64,000 nucleotides of DNA, taken from contig NZ_BBXF01000002.1 in the NCBI RefSeq assembly GCF_001570585.1, forward strand, positions 806,001 through 870,000. Reading direction: 5' to 3'. The notes under the pieces were generated by a model. That model made no database searches and was not told the DNA's origin. It saw nothing but the letters and a program-made list of their open reading frames with translations. Positions 53,501 through 59,939 of the stretch are shown here, piece after piece (positions within the stretch are counted from its first letter, which is position 1; every line of letters starts with the position of its first letter). The DNA comes from Herbidospora daliensis (GTDB lineage Bacteria > Actinomycetota > Actinomycetes > Streptosporangiales > Streptosporangiaceae). The translations under genes were made by a program, and so were the position numbers.

Positions 53501-54936
53501 GTGACGGTCGCTGACTGGTTGTCGGTGTAGACGAGCGAACCGGTGCCGACCTGCGCGATGTAGTTGCCGTCGCGGAGGATCTCGTAGCCGATCACGCCGA
53601 CGTTGTCGGTCGCCGCGCCCCACGCCAGGCGGATCTGGCCCGACGCGGGCTCGGTGTAGCTGAGGGTGCCCGGCGCGGAGGGCGCCTGCGTGTCGCCGCC
53701 CGACTGCCCCTGGCGGGTCACCGAGTTGCTGTTGCCCGAGGTGTTGCCGGCGGCGTCCCGGGCGCGCACGTGATAGGTCACCGTGGCCGTCGAGGGCTGG
53801 GTGTCGGTGTACGTCAGCACGTTGCCCGCGACCGTCGTGACGAGCGAGCCGCCACGGAAGACCTCGTAGCCGGTCACCGCGACGTTGTCGGTCGAGGCGC
53901 CCCAGGCGAGCCTGATCTGGTTGCTCGCCGGCTCGGTGAAGCTCAAGGTGCCCGGGGTGGACGGCGCCTGGGTGTCACCGGGGGTGGTGGGCCCGTAGAC
54001 CTCGAACTCGGAGATCTGCCCGGCGGCCCAGCCGGTGTTGGCGGTGATGTTCAGGCGCACGTACCGGGTCGAGGTCGCGGTGAAGTTGATCGTCACCGTG
54101 TTCCCGCTGGCCGGGTTGAACGTGTAGCCCGCCGACCCGACGATGTCGGAGAAGCTGGAGCCGTTCGTGCTGCCCTGGACGGCCAGGGTCTGCATCCGCG
54201 TCGCCCAGCCGGAGGCGGGCAGCTTCAGCACCACCCGGTTGACCGAGGTGGACGCGCCCAGGTCGACCTGGAGCCACTCGGGGAAGACGTTGTTGTTGCT
54301 CTCCCAGTAGGTGGCCTGGTTGTTGTCGTTCGCGTTCGAGGCGACGTAATTCTGCGACACCGAGCTGCCGGTCATCGTACGGCCGGAAGCAAGATTGCCG
54401 CCGGTGTTGCCGCCGCCGTCGGTGGCATAGATCTCGAACTCCGAGATCTGGGCGGCCGGCCAGCCGGTGTTGGCGGTGACGTTGACCCGCCAGTAGCGGT
54501 GCGTCGCCGAGCCGAAGTTGATCGTGACGGCGTTCCCCGTGGCCGGGTTGAACGTGTAGTTCGCCGAGGCCACGACGGTGGAGAAGGAGTTGCCGTCAGA
54601 ACTGCCCTGGACGGTCAGCGTCTGGGTGCGGGTCTGCCAGGCGGAGGCGCCGGGCACCTTGAGCACGATCTGGTCCACGGCGGTGGCACTGCCGAGGTCG
54701 ATGCGGGCCCACTGCGGGAAGCTGTTGTTGACGCTCTCCCAGTAGCTCGACTGGTTGCCGTCGTTGAGGTTGGAGGCGGCCTGACCTGCGGTGGAGCTGG
54801 AGACCGCGGTGGCCTTGCCCAGAGACAGGTTGGGTCCGCCGGCGGCGGACGCGGGCGGGGCGAGGAGCCCAGACGCGACAAGGCCGGCGGCGACGACGGT
54901 CGCCACCAGCCTCAAAGGTCCGTGCAGCTTTCTCAT
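50587..54936 (-). CDS. Secreted multidomain GH87 alpha-1,3-glucanase (mycodextranase type)
   Basis: This 1449-residue exported enzyme degrades fungal wall or dental-type alpha-1,3-glucan. Modules after the signal peptide (ending PASA): two discoidin/F5-8C domains, two FN3 domains, a third discoidin domain, two CARDB-like domains, a CBM6/35-like domain (YTEYEAEAAQHNGT), then a right-handed beta-helix GH87 domain beginning YGAVPNDGQDDTQAIQRAV. Asp1235 in YADGIN and Asp1258-Asp1259 in TTGDDALAVW match, at identical spacing, the three catalytic aspartates known in bacterial GH87 enzymes. ATG 54936 has AGAGAAG upstream. Confidence 0.93.
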   Translation of the reverse strand: MRKLHGPLRLVATVVAAGLVASGLLAPPASAAGGPNLSLGKATAVSSSTAGQAASNLNDGNQSSYWESVNNSFPQWARIDLGSATAVDQIVLKVPGASAWQTRTQTLTVQGSSDGNSFSTVVASANYTFNPATGNAVTINFGSATHRYWRVNVTANTGWPAAQISEFEIYATDGGGNTGGNLASGRTMTGSSVSQNYVASNANDNNQATYWESNNNVFPEWLQVDLGASTSVNRVVLKLPASGWATRMQTLAVQGSTNGSSFSDIVGSAGYTFNPASGNTVTINFTATSTRYVRLNITANTGWAAGQISEFEVYGPTTPGDTQAPSTPGTLSFTEPASNQIRLAWGASTDNVAVTGYEVFRGGSLVTTVAGNVLTYTDTQPSTATVTYHVRARDAAGNTSGNSNSVTRQGQSGGDTQAPSAPGTLSYTEPASGQIRLAWGAATDNVGVIGYEILRDGNYIAQVGTGSLVYTDNQSATVTVSYQVRAKDAAGNLGPLSNTVTRTGSNPPTGTNLAQGKEITESGHVHSFVAANANDNNLDTYWEGASGVWPSVLTVKLGSNANITSVVLKLNPSSAWGSRTQNIQVFGRDQAATTYTSLVGATGYTFNPAAQNTVTIPVTASTADVQLRITSNTGAPAGQIAEFQVFGTPAPNPDLQVTALSWSPTSPNETQAITVTGTVRNNGTSASPADSVNVTVGGTLVGTVSIPALAAGAQATFTQNVGARPQGTYAVAATVDPDGTVFEQNEANNTFTAPTQLTVAQAPGPDLQVTGVTSNPANPAVGQAVSFTVSVNNRGIDAAGASTTRVTVGSTTLNGATGTIAAGATATVSISGTWTATSGGATITATADATGAVSETNESNNTFTQAIVVGRGAAVPYTEYEAEAAQHNGTVLTADALRTFGHTNFASESSGRSSVRLNSTGQYVEFTSTVPSNSIVIRNSIPDAAGGGGQDKTISLYINGTFNRKITLSSKHSWLYGSTDDPEGLGQTPGGDARRLFDESNALLSQSYPVGTKFRLQRDASDDAAFYIIDLIDLEQVAAPLSQPSGCTSITQYGAVPNDGQDDTQAIQRAVTDDQNGVISCVWIPAGQWRQEQKILTDDPLNRGTHNQVGISNVTIRGAGMWHSQLYTTVEPHLVQGGINHPHEGNFGFDIDNNTQISDIAIFGSGRIRGGPGGAEGGVGLNGRFGVGTKITNVWIEHANVGVWAGRDYSNIPELWGPGNGVEFSGMRIRNTYADGINFANGTRNSKVFNSSFRTTGDDALAVWASKYVKDVSVDIGSNNQFINNTIQLPWRANGIAVYGGFGNKIENNLIYDTANYPGIMLATDHDPIPFSGTTLIANNGLYRTGGAFWNEDQEFGAITLFAQSTGIPGVTIRDTDIVDSTYDGIQFKTGGGEVTAQITNVKIDKSNNGAGILAMSGARGTATLTNVTITNSADGDIVRQPGTQFIIN

Positions 54937-55051
54937 TCGCGTTCTTCTCTCGTCAGGGTCGACAGGTGGAGACACGGATGGGGGCGGGCGCACGGACGCA
55001 GTGCAGTCCCTGAAGAGTTGCGAGAAACAGAAAGAAATTAGACGACAAATT

Positions 55052-55064
55052 GCAAGATTCTTGC
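55052..55064. promoter_or_regulatory. Palindrome GCAAGATTCTTGC upstream of the GH87 gene
   Basis: A perfect 13-bp odd palindrome (GCAAGA-T-TCTTGC) lies in an unusually AT-rich 60-bp stretch 116-128 bp before the glucanase start. It is a plausible operator for substrate-dependent control. A convincing -10/-35 pair was not found. Confidence 0.4.
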
Positions 55065-55115
55065 GTAGTGCTGGTCGAATGTTACATATGTGCTACGGGG
55101 CCGTCAATGTTCCGG

Positions 55116-55440
55116 TCACCTGCGGCTGAAGCCGCTGCGGTAGGCCCACCCGACCGCCTGGGTCCGGCCGCGCCCGCCCAGCTTGGTGATATGGGTCTTG
55201 ACGGTCTCCACCGAGACGTCCACGGCGAGCGCGGTGAGCACCTCGGCCTCCTGCTCGGTCAGGCCGTGCTCCACCGAGCCGTTCACGGCGGCCGTGGGCG
55301 AGTGCGGTGAGCACCTCGGCCTCCCGCTCGGTCAGGCCGTGCTCCACCGAGGCGGGCCGGGCCGCGAGGATGCCCATCGCGTGGCCGGGGCCGCCGGCAG
55401 CACGTCGCCTCGCGTCGGTCGCGTCGAGGACGCCCCTCTG
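55116..55440 (-). pseudogene. Decayed LuxR/NarL-family regulator C-terminus with internal duplication
   Basis: The minus strand encodes GLTEQEAEVLTALAVDVSVE, then TVKTHITKLGGRGRTQAVGW and AYRSGFSRR, stop at 55116-55118. This is a LuxR HTH lacking the usual helix between TALA and VSVETVKTH. A second GLTEREAEVLTALA lies upstream in another frame. Both come from a 54-bp direct repeat (55225-55278 and 55298-55351, two mismatches, offset 73 bp), which breaks the frame. No intact receiver domain remains upstream. I call it a pseudogene; the left boundary is approximate. Confidence 0.7.
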
Positions 55441-55595
55441 GTGACGGCGCGCGGGCGCCGGGCAGCCCCGCCGGGTGCCCGCGCGCCGTCGGCATGTGGC
55501 GACATTTCCGGATTCATTCTCCGAGGACCGTCGCCGCCGCACCTCCCTCCGCAGAGGGAGACCGCCTCCTCCGACTCGTCCTTCGTCTCTCCTCC

Positions 55596-55802
55596 GTGAA
55601 GACGACCGCGTACTGGTTCCTGCTGACGGCGGCGGCCGTCGCGGTCGCCGTCATGGCCTTCGCGCCCATCAGGACAGGCGAGTCGGGGCTGGCGGGCGAC
55701 GTCCGCGCTGGGGTCGTTCGAGGCGGCGTACATCCTGGTGCCGTTCCTCTGCTGGGCACCGAACCTGGTCGTGGCCGAGTGGTTCGTCAGGCGATGCCGT
55801 AG
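55596..55802 (+). pseudogene. Frameshifted small two-helix membrane protein
   Basis: GTG 55596 opens a peptide starting VKTTAYWFLLTAAAVAVAVM and FAPIRTGESGLAG, one clear transmembrane helix. The next frame then reads LGSFEAAYILVPFLCWAPNL and VVAEWFVRRC, a second helix. One indel near 55700 would join them into a 65-70-residue membrane protein. No family recognised. Sequencing error cannot be excluded. Confidence 0.5.
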
Positions 55803-56215
55803 ATCGCCAGGAAGAGCCGCAGGCGCGGTACGTCCTCCTGCGTGAGCAGCGTGTCGAGCATGGCGACCACGGGGGCCCGGTCGCGGCCGGCCAGGCGCTT
55901 GCGCAGCAGCGGCGGGATCGCCCGGTTCAGTTCGGCTAGCGCGAGTGTGCGGATCTCGCCGTCGGACCGTTCGGCGATGTCGAGAAGCCGCACGACGGCC
56001 TCGTCGTCCTCGGCGGGCGGGCGCAGGCTGGTCCGCCAGGCCGCGATGGCGGAGATGCCCGCCGCCAGGGAGGAGATGAGGGCGCTCATCGAGGTCACCA
56101 CACCCGAGCCGACCCCGAACGACGTCATCGTCTGCGACGTCAGCGTGCCGAACGAGATGACCCCGGCGACGACGACGAGCCCGAGGATGAGGTAAATCGT
56201 TAAGTTCGAGCGCAT
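55787..56215 (-). CDS. Small membrane protein of unknown function
   Basis: This 142-residue protein has two transmembrane helices (about 8-27 and 40-60) with a Ser/Gly-rich turn between. A cytoplasmic helical tail follows (about 70-142), rich in Arg/Glu/Leu (EIRTLALAELNRAIPPLLRK). No family recognised. It overlaps the end of the frameshifted gene before it by 16 bp, antisense. The next gene, on the other strand, starts within about 60 bp. Confidence 0.6.
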   Translation of the reverse strand: MRSNLTIYLILGLVVVAGVISFGTLTSQTMTSFGVGSGVVTSMSALISSLAAGISAIAAWRTSLRPPAEDDEAVVRLLDIAERSDGEIRTLALAELNRAIPPLLRKRLAGRDRAPVVAMLDTLLTQEDVPRLRLFLAIYGIA

Positions 56216-56238
56216 TCGATCAGGTTATGATCGGGAAC

Positions 56239-56277
56239 ATGATCGTTGGAAAGGACGACACCACCTTCATCTGGTGA
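56239..56277 (+). CDS. Possible 12-codon leader ORF
   Basis: ATG 56239 opens MIVGKDDTTFIW and stops in a GTGA overlap with the GTG start of the DUF6745 gene. GGGAAC precedes the ATG. The DUF6745 gene has no ribosome binding site of its own, so it may depend on re-initiation after this ORF. Confidence 0.4.
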   Translation: MIVGKDDTTFIW

Positions 56278-57245
56278 GTGTCCCGACGCGGCGAGACGCC
56301 GCCTCCATCCGCGAAGAATGGCTCAGGGTCGCCCTGTCGACCGAGCCCGCCGACCGTCCCGAAGCCGAAGCGGCCATCGCCGGCCTCTACCGGCTGAACG
56401 GGCTTCCCCCGCCCGGTTTCCACTGGGTCTCCTCGCCTCCCGAGTTCCCTCCCGGGGCGCTGACGCGCCTGTTCGACGCCCGGCGCCGGAGCATGACGCG
56501 CGACCTCCGCGCCGGTCTGGCGGTGACCTGGAAGCGGAGGGAGCAGGTCCTCCGGCTCGTCCGCTGGCCGCTGGCCGGTAGCCGGCTGCCTTTCAGGCTG
56601 GTCGTGTACGACCACGACCCCGAGTGGCGAGACGTCCACGACGTGTCCTGGCTGGCCGAATTCGACTGCCTGCCCTGGGTGCCCGGGGTCGAGGGCATCG
56701 ACCTGTGGGAACGGGCCGCCCGCGCGGGCGGCTGGTGGGTGCCCTACCGCGACGTGTGCGTGGTGGTGGACCGGCCGCGGGTCGTCCACACCCAGCCGGG
56801 ACCGGCGGACGGCCAGGTGGTCGTCCACCGGGAGGACGGACCGGCCGTCGTCTACCGCGACGGCTCCGGCGCCTACGCCTGGCGCGGCACGGCCGTGCCG
56901 CCCTGGGTGATCGAGCGTCCGGCGGCCGACCGGATCGCGGCCGAACCCGAGCCGGAGATCCGGCTCGCCGCGATCCAGCACATGGGCTGGCCCGAGTATC
57001 TCGACCAGACCGCCGCGCGGCTCATCGGCGCCGCCCCCGACCCGGGCAACGACGCCGAGCTGCGCCTCTACGACACCCGCGACCACCGGGTCCTGGTGGT
57101 CGTCAACGGGACCGTCGAACGCGACGGCACCCGCCGCCGCTACGGGCTGGTCGTCCCCGACGACAGCGCCGACCCGGTCGAGGCCGCCGCCTGGACCTAC
57201 GGAATCACCGCCCCGCTCTACAAGCAGCTCGTGAGGAGGACATGA
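56274..57245 (+). CDS. DUF6745-like protein
   Basis: This 323-residue soluble protein starts with GTG and reads SIREEWLRVALSTEPADRPE near the N-terminus. PGVEGIDLWERAARAGGWWVP lies mid-protein, followed by HREDGPAVVYRDGSGAYAWR and GTAVPPWVIERPAADRI, the pattern of the actinobacterial DUF6745 family. No catalytic motif is known. Its lack of a clear ribosome site and the overlapping 12-codon ORF suggest coupled translation. It overlaps the next gene by 4 bp (ATGA). Confidence 0.75.
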   Translation: MSVPTRRDAASIREEWLRVALSTEPADRPEAEAAIAGLYRLNGLPPPGFHWVSSPPEFPPGALTRLFDARRRSMTRDLRAGLAVTWKRREQVLRLVRWPLAGSRLPFRLVVYDHDPEWRDVHDVSWLAEFDCLPWVPGVEGIDLWERAARAGGWWVPYRDVCVVVDRPRVVHTQPGPADGQVVVHREDGPAVVYRDGSGAYAWRGTAVPPWVIERPAADRIAAEPEPEIRLAAIQHMGWPEYLDQTAARLIGAAPDPGNDAELRLYDTRDHRVLVVVNGTVERDGTRRRYGLVVPDDSADPVEAAAWTYGITAPLYKQLVRRT

Positions 57246-57631
57246 TGATCACACTCGACGCCCTGTCCGCGCGTACCGGACGAACCTTCGACGACCACCT
57301 CGACCGGAGCCTGACCATCCCGGTCCTCGACGGAATCCAGGCCCAGGGAGACCTCCTGGTCATGCCGGCCGTGTTGCTGGGGGCCTCCGACTGGCGGCCG
57401 GTGCCGCCGGAGGGGCTGGTCCTGCTCGACGGCGTCCACCCGCACGTGCTGGTGGCCGACCCGGGCACCTGCCGCTGGACCGACGGTCCCGACGGCCCGG
57501 CGTTCGCCGCCACCGCTCCCGTCTATCTACTGCATCCCGAGCACGGGGCGACGGGGTTCGCGCCGGGCCACTACGTGACCCACCGCCAGCGCGAATGGCG
57601 GGAGACGGACTGGTCGCCGGTCTTCGACTGA
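57242..57631 (+). CDS. Conserved hypothetical protein coupled to the DUF6745 gene
   Basis: This 129-residue protein starts in an ATGA overlap preceded by GGAGGA; ATG 57245 is an alternative. It is acidic and Trp-rich toward the end (HRQREWRETDWSPVFD), with a beta-rich middle (GLVLLDGVHPHVLVADPG). Not recognised. The overlap implies that it works with, or in balance with, the DUF6745 protein. Confidence 0.65.
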   Translation: MMITLDALSARTGRTFDDHLDRSLTIPVLDGIQAQGDLLVMPAVLLGASDWRPVPPEGLVLLDGVHPHVLVADPGTCRWTDGPDGPAFAATAPVYLLHPEHGATGFAPGHYVTHRQREWRETDWSPVFD

Positions 57632-57683
57632 CCACCCGGGGCGGGCCGCCCTCAAGTGGCCGGTCCGCCCTTAGGGTGCCGGT

Positions 57684-58307
57684 GTGCCCGACTTCCTCAC
57701 CGAGACCCGCGCCGGATACGACGCCCTCGTCGCCGAATACGTCGACCTGTTCATGGACGACCTGGAGACCAACCCGTTCGACCGATCGGCGCTGGGGTTG
57801 TTCGCCGACCTCGTCCCGCCCGGCCGTGTGCTGGAGGTCGGATGCGGGCCGGGGCGGGTGACCTCGTGGCTGCACCGGCGCGGCCTCGACGTCTCGGGCG
57901 TCGACCTGTCGCCCGGCATGCTCGCCCACGCGCGGGCGACCTTCCCCGACCTCGTCTTCACCGAGGGCGACATGCGCTCCCTCGACCTGCCCGACGCGTC
58001 GCTGAGCGGCCTGGTCGCCTGGTATTCGATCATCCACATCCCGGCCGAGTTCCTGCCCGGGGTGCTCGCCGAGTTCCGGCGGGTGCTGGCGCCCGGCGGC
58101 CTGCTCATGGTCGCCTTTCAGGCCGGTGACGAGATCCTGCGGGTCCGGGACATCGACTTCCGCCGCCTCGACCCGGCCGTGATCGCGGGGCTGCTCGCCG
58201 AGGCCGGGTTCGCGCCGGTCGCCCAGGGGATCAGGGAGCCGCGCGAGTCGGAGAAGGTGCCGCAGGCCTGGCAACTGGTCAGGGCCGGCCAAGCGGTGCT
58301 CGGTTAA
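57684..58307 (+). CDS. Class I SAM-dependent methyltransferase
   Basis: This 207-residue methyltransferase has motif I VLEVGCGPGRVTSWL (about 48-62), post-I acid in VSGVDLSPGM and motif II region LSGLVAWYSIIHIP. RRVLAPGGLLMVAFQ follows. A -10-like TAGGGT (57672-57677) lies 6 nt before GTG 57684 with no ribosome site, so the transcript is probably leaderless. The substrate is unknown. It converges on the PASTA gene with a 4-bp overlap. Confidence 0.9.
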   Translation: MPDFLTETRAGYDALVAEYVDLFMDDLETNPFDRSALGLFADLVPPGRVLEVGCGPGRVTSWLHRRGLDVSGVDLSPGMLAHARATFPDLVFTEGDMRSLDLPDASLSGLVAWYSIIHIPAEFLPGVLAEFRRVLAPGGLLMVAFQAGDEILRVRDIDFRRLDPAVIAGLLAEAGFAPVAQGIREPRESEKVPQAWQLVRAGQAVLG

Positions 58308-58663
58308 TTGTCGGTGTGCAGGGTGATCCTCGACGAGAAGGGCACCTCGCTGCCCGCCGACGGGTCCTGCCGGGTGACGAACCGCGACTCGTCGTCGAAG
58401 GTCACCTCGCTCCGGTCGAGCAGCCAGTAGCCCGACTCCTGGAGCTTGGCGACGGCCTCCGGCCACCTCAGTCCGGTCACGTCGGGCAGCGTGCCGCCCT
58501 TCTTGACCAGCTGTTCCCGGGCGTCGGCCCGGCTGGCGTAGTAGCCGTCGACGGAACCGATCAGCACACCGCACCCGCCGCCCAGGATGAGGGTCGCGAG
58601 CACCACGGCCATGATCACGGATGAGCGGTCGCGCTCGCGGAGCGGCGGGGCGGTGTCGTTCAT
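58304..58663 (-). CDS. Single-PASTA membrane protein
   Basis: This 119-residue protein has one N-terminal transmembrane helix (about 16-36) and an extracellular PASTA-like domain (about 58-119). The domain reads LPDVTGLRWPEAVAKLQESG, then a beta strand and QDPSAGSEVPFSSRITL. PASTA domains bind muropeptides or beta-lactam-like ligands, so a cell-wall sensing or scaffolding role is likely. Unlike PknB-type proteins it has no kinase domain. Confidence 0.82.
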   Translation of the reverse strand: MNDTAPPLRERDRSSVIMAVVLATLILGGGCGVLIGSVDGYYASRADAREQLVKKGGTLPDVTGLRWPEAVAKLQESGYWLLDRSEVTFDDESRFVTRQDPSAGSEVPFSSRITLHTDN

Positions 58664-58704
58664 GCAGACAATCTGACGTTGTTGGGCACGGGCCGAAATA
58701 CCTG

Positions 58705-59472
58705 TTACCGAATCGGCATTTGCCCGACGATGACAGTCGCGTCAAGGTCGGCGGAAGAGGTGATGAGGGGCTCCAACCCGGCTTTCAGCACCGCCGCGCA
58801 GGCGCCGGCCGCCTGCTCCTCCGAGGTCTCGACGAGGACGCAGCCTCCCGGCGCCAGCCACTCGGGCGCCAGCCGGAACACCCTCCTGATCAGCGCCAGC
58901 CCGTCTTCGCCCCCGTCGAGGGCGACCAAGGGCTCGTGCAGCCGCGCCTCGGGCGGCAGGTAGTCGACCTCGTCGGTCGGCACGTAGGGGGCGTTCGCCA
59001 CCAGCACGTCGATGCGCCCCCGGAGGAGCAGCGGCAGCGCCTGGTAGAGGTCGCCCTGGTGGATCAGCGCCTGGGGCACGTTGCGCCGGGCGCATGCGAC
59101 GGCCGCCGGGTCGATGTCGGAGACGTGCAGGATCACGCCGGGCACCTCGGCGGCGACGGCGGCCCCCACGGCCCCCGTCCCGCAGCAGAGATCGACCACG
59201 ACCGAGCCCGGCCGGGCCCGCGCGATGGCCTCACCGGCCAGGAACTCGGTACGCCGCCGGGGCACGAAGACCCCAGGGTCGACGGCGACACGGAGATCAC
59301 GGAACCGGGCCCAGCCCAGCACCTGTTCGAGGGGGAGACCCGCCACCCGCTGGCCGATCATGCGGCGCAGTTCGTCGGGGGAGCCGGCGGTGGAGACGAT
59401 CAGCCGTGCTTCGTCTTCGGCGAAGACGCATCCGGCGGAGCGGAGTTCGGAGACGACTGAGGAGAGGGACAC
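58705..59472 (-). CDS. HemK/PrmC-like protein-(glutamine-N5) methyltransferase
   Basis: This is a 255-residue SAM methyltransferase. It has QVLGWARFRDLRVAVDPGVF and VPRRRTEFL, then motif I VVVDLCCGTGAVGAAVA. The catalytic NPPY is NAPYVPT here. That substitution is typical of the actinobacterial putative N5-glutamine methyltransferase group rather than true PrmC, so release-factor methylation is not certain. It lies immediately upstream of, and divergent from, the Y-RNA locus. Confidence 0.85.
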   Translation of the reverse strand: MSLSSVVSELRSAGCVFAEDEARLIVSTAGSPDELRRMIGQRVAGLPLEQVLGWARFRDLRVAVDPGVFVPRRRTEFLAGEAIARARPGSVVVDLCCGTGAVGAAVAAEVPGVILHVSDIDPAAVACARRNVPQALIHQGDLYQALPLLLRGRIDVLVANAPYVPTDEVDYLPPEARLHEPLVALDGGEDGLALIRRVFRLAPEWLAPGGCVLVETSEEQAAGACAAVLKAGLEPLITSSADLDATVIVGQMPIR

Positions 59473-59594
59473 GAGACCTGCCTTCCTGGGCGGAACTGGG
59501 CGGGAATGGGTCTCACCTCCTCAAGTCGAAGCTCACTACGAAACGCCATCACCCTACCGCACGCCCGACAAGGCGCCGAAAACGGGTGGGCGAA

Positions 59595-59624
59595 TTGAAC
59601 GGTGATCTGTACCGTCTTTAACGT
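59595..59624 (+). promoter_or_regulatory. Promoter of the Y-RNA locus
   Basis: TTGAAC (59595-59600) and TAACGT (59619-59624) are separated by 18 nt, placing transcription start near 59631. That is within 2 nt of the 5' end of the closing stem of the first Y RNA. Confidence 0.55.
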
Positions 59625-59632
59625 CGGTTCGC

Positions 59633-59774
59633 GGATGGCGCGGGTCGAAGACAATCGGTTATCGACTCCGGATCGAGAGGTCGCGGGTTCGAATCCCGCC
59701 CGGGGTGCCACCTGCCCCGGTAGCTCAGCGGTTAGAGCACTTACACCGGTCGTCACACCATATCCGCGCCATTC
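59633..59774 (+). ncRNA. yrlA: Y RNA 1 (YrlA-like, permuted tRNA-like module)
   Basis: The closing stem is G-ATGGCGCGG (59634-59643) with CCGCGCCAT (59764-59772), extended by G-U and G-C pairs. GTCGAAG (59644-59650) fits the Ro/Rsr-binding GNCGAAG consensus known for bacterial Y RNAs. The tRNA-like part is circularly permuted: T-arm GCGGG-TTCGAAT-CCCGC (59683-59699), then acceptor 3' strand CCGGGGT (59700-59706), a 7-nt loop, acceptor 5' strand GCCCCGG (59714-59720), then D-arm GCTC...GAGC (59723-59738). The TROVE gene follows. Confidence 0.85.
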
Positions 59775-59786
59775 TCGCACCGGCAC

Positions 59787-59916
59787 TGGACGGGTCGAAG
59801 TCGTTCGGTTATCCCAACGCGGCGGTTGCGGGTTCGAATCCCGCGGGCTCGGTGAATCGAGCTCTAGTTCAAATGGCAGAGCACCGCGACATCGGTCGGC
59901 ATTGCATATCCGTCCA
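59787..59916 (+). ncRNA. Y RNA 2 (YrlA-like, permuted tRNA-like module)
   Basis: The closing stem is TGGACGG (59787-59793) with CCGTCCA (59910-59916). GTCGAAG (59794-59800) and CGGTTATC are shared with Y RNA 1, as is CATATCC on the 3' side. T-arm GCGGG-TTCGAAT-CCCGC (59828-59844), a 7-bp acceptor-like stem (59845-59851 with 59858-59864, one G-U) closed by a 6-nt loop, and D-arm GTTC...GAGC (59867-59882) follow in the same permuted order. The stems differ in sequence but keep pairing. It ends 23 nt before the TROVE start. Confidence 0.8.
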
Positions 59917-59939
59917 CTCTTGATAACGGAGGAATCGCC

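Noticed and set aside
50545-53514. 989-codon open frame on the + strand opposite the GH87 gene
   Set aside because: It is an antisense shadow of a repetitive high-GC gene. Its translation is low-complexity Val/Gly/Arg/Asp with no domain, and the minus strand has a complete, recognisable enzyme.
59650-59740. Ordinary tRNA genes (T-arm GCGGG-TTCGAAT-CCCGC with a following CCA, and a GCCCCGG-TA-GCTC 5' half)
   Set aside because: The halves are in the wrong order (3' half before 5' half), the acceptor stem closes across a 7-nt loop, and flanking stems and GTCGAAG motifs match Y RNA architecture. I also rejected an integration (att) site at a tRNA end because no integrase or displaced tRNA copy is present.
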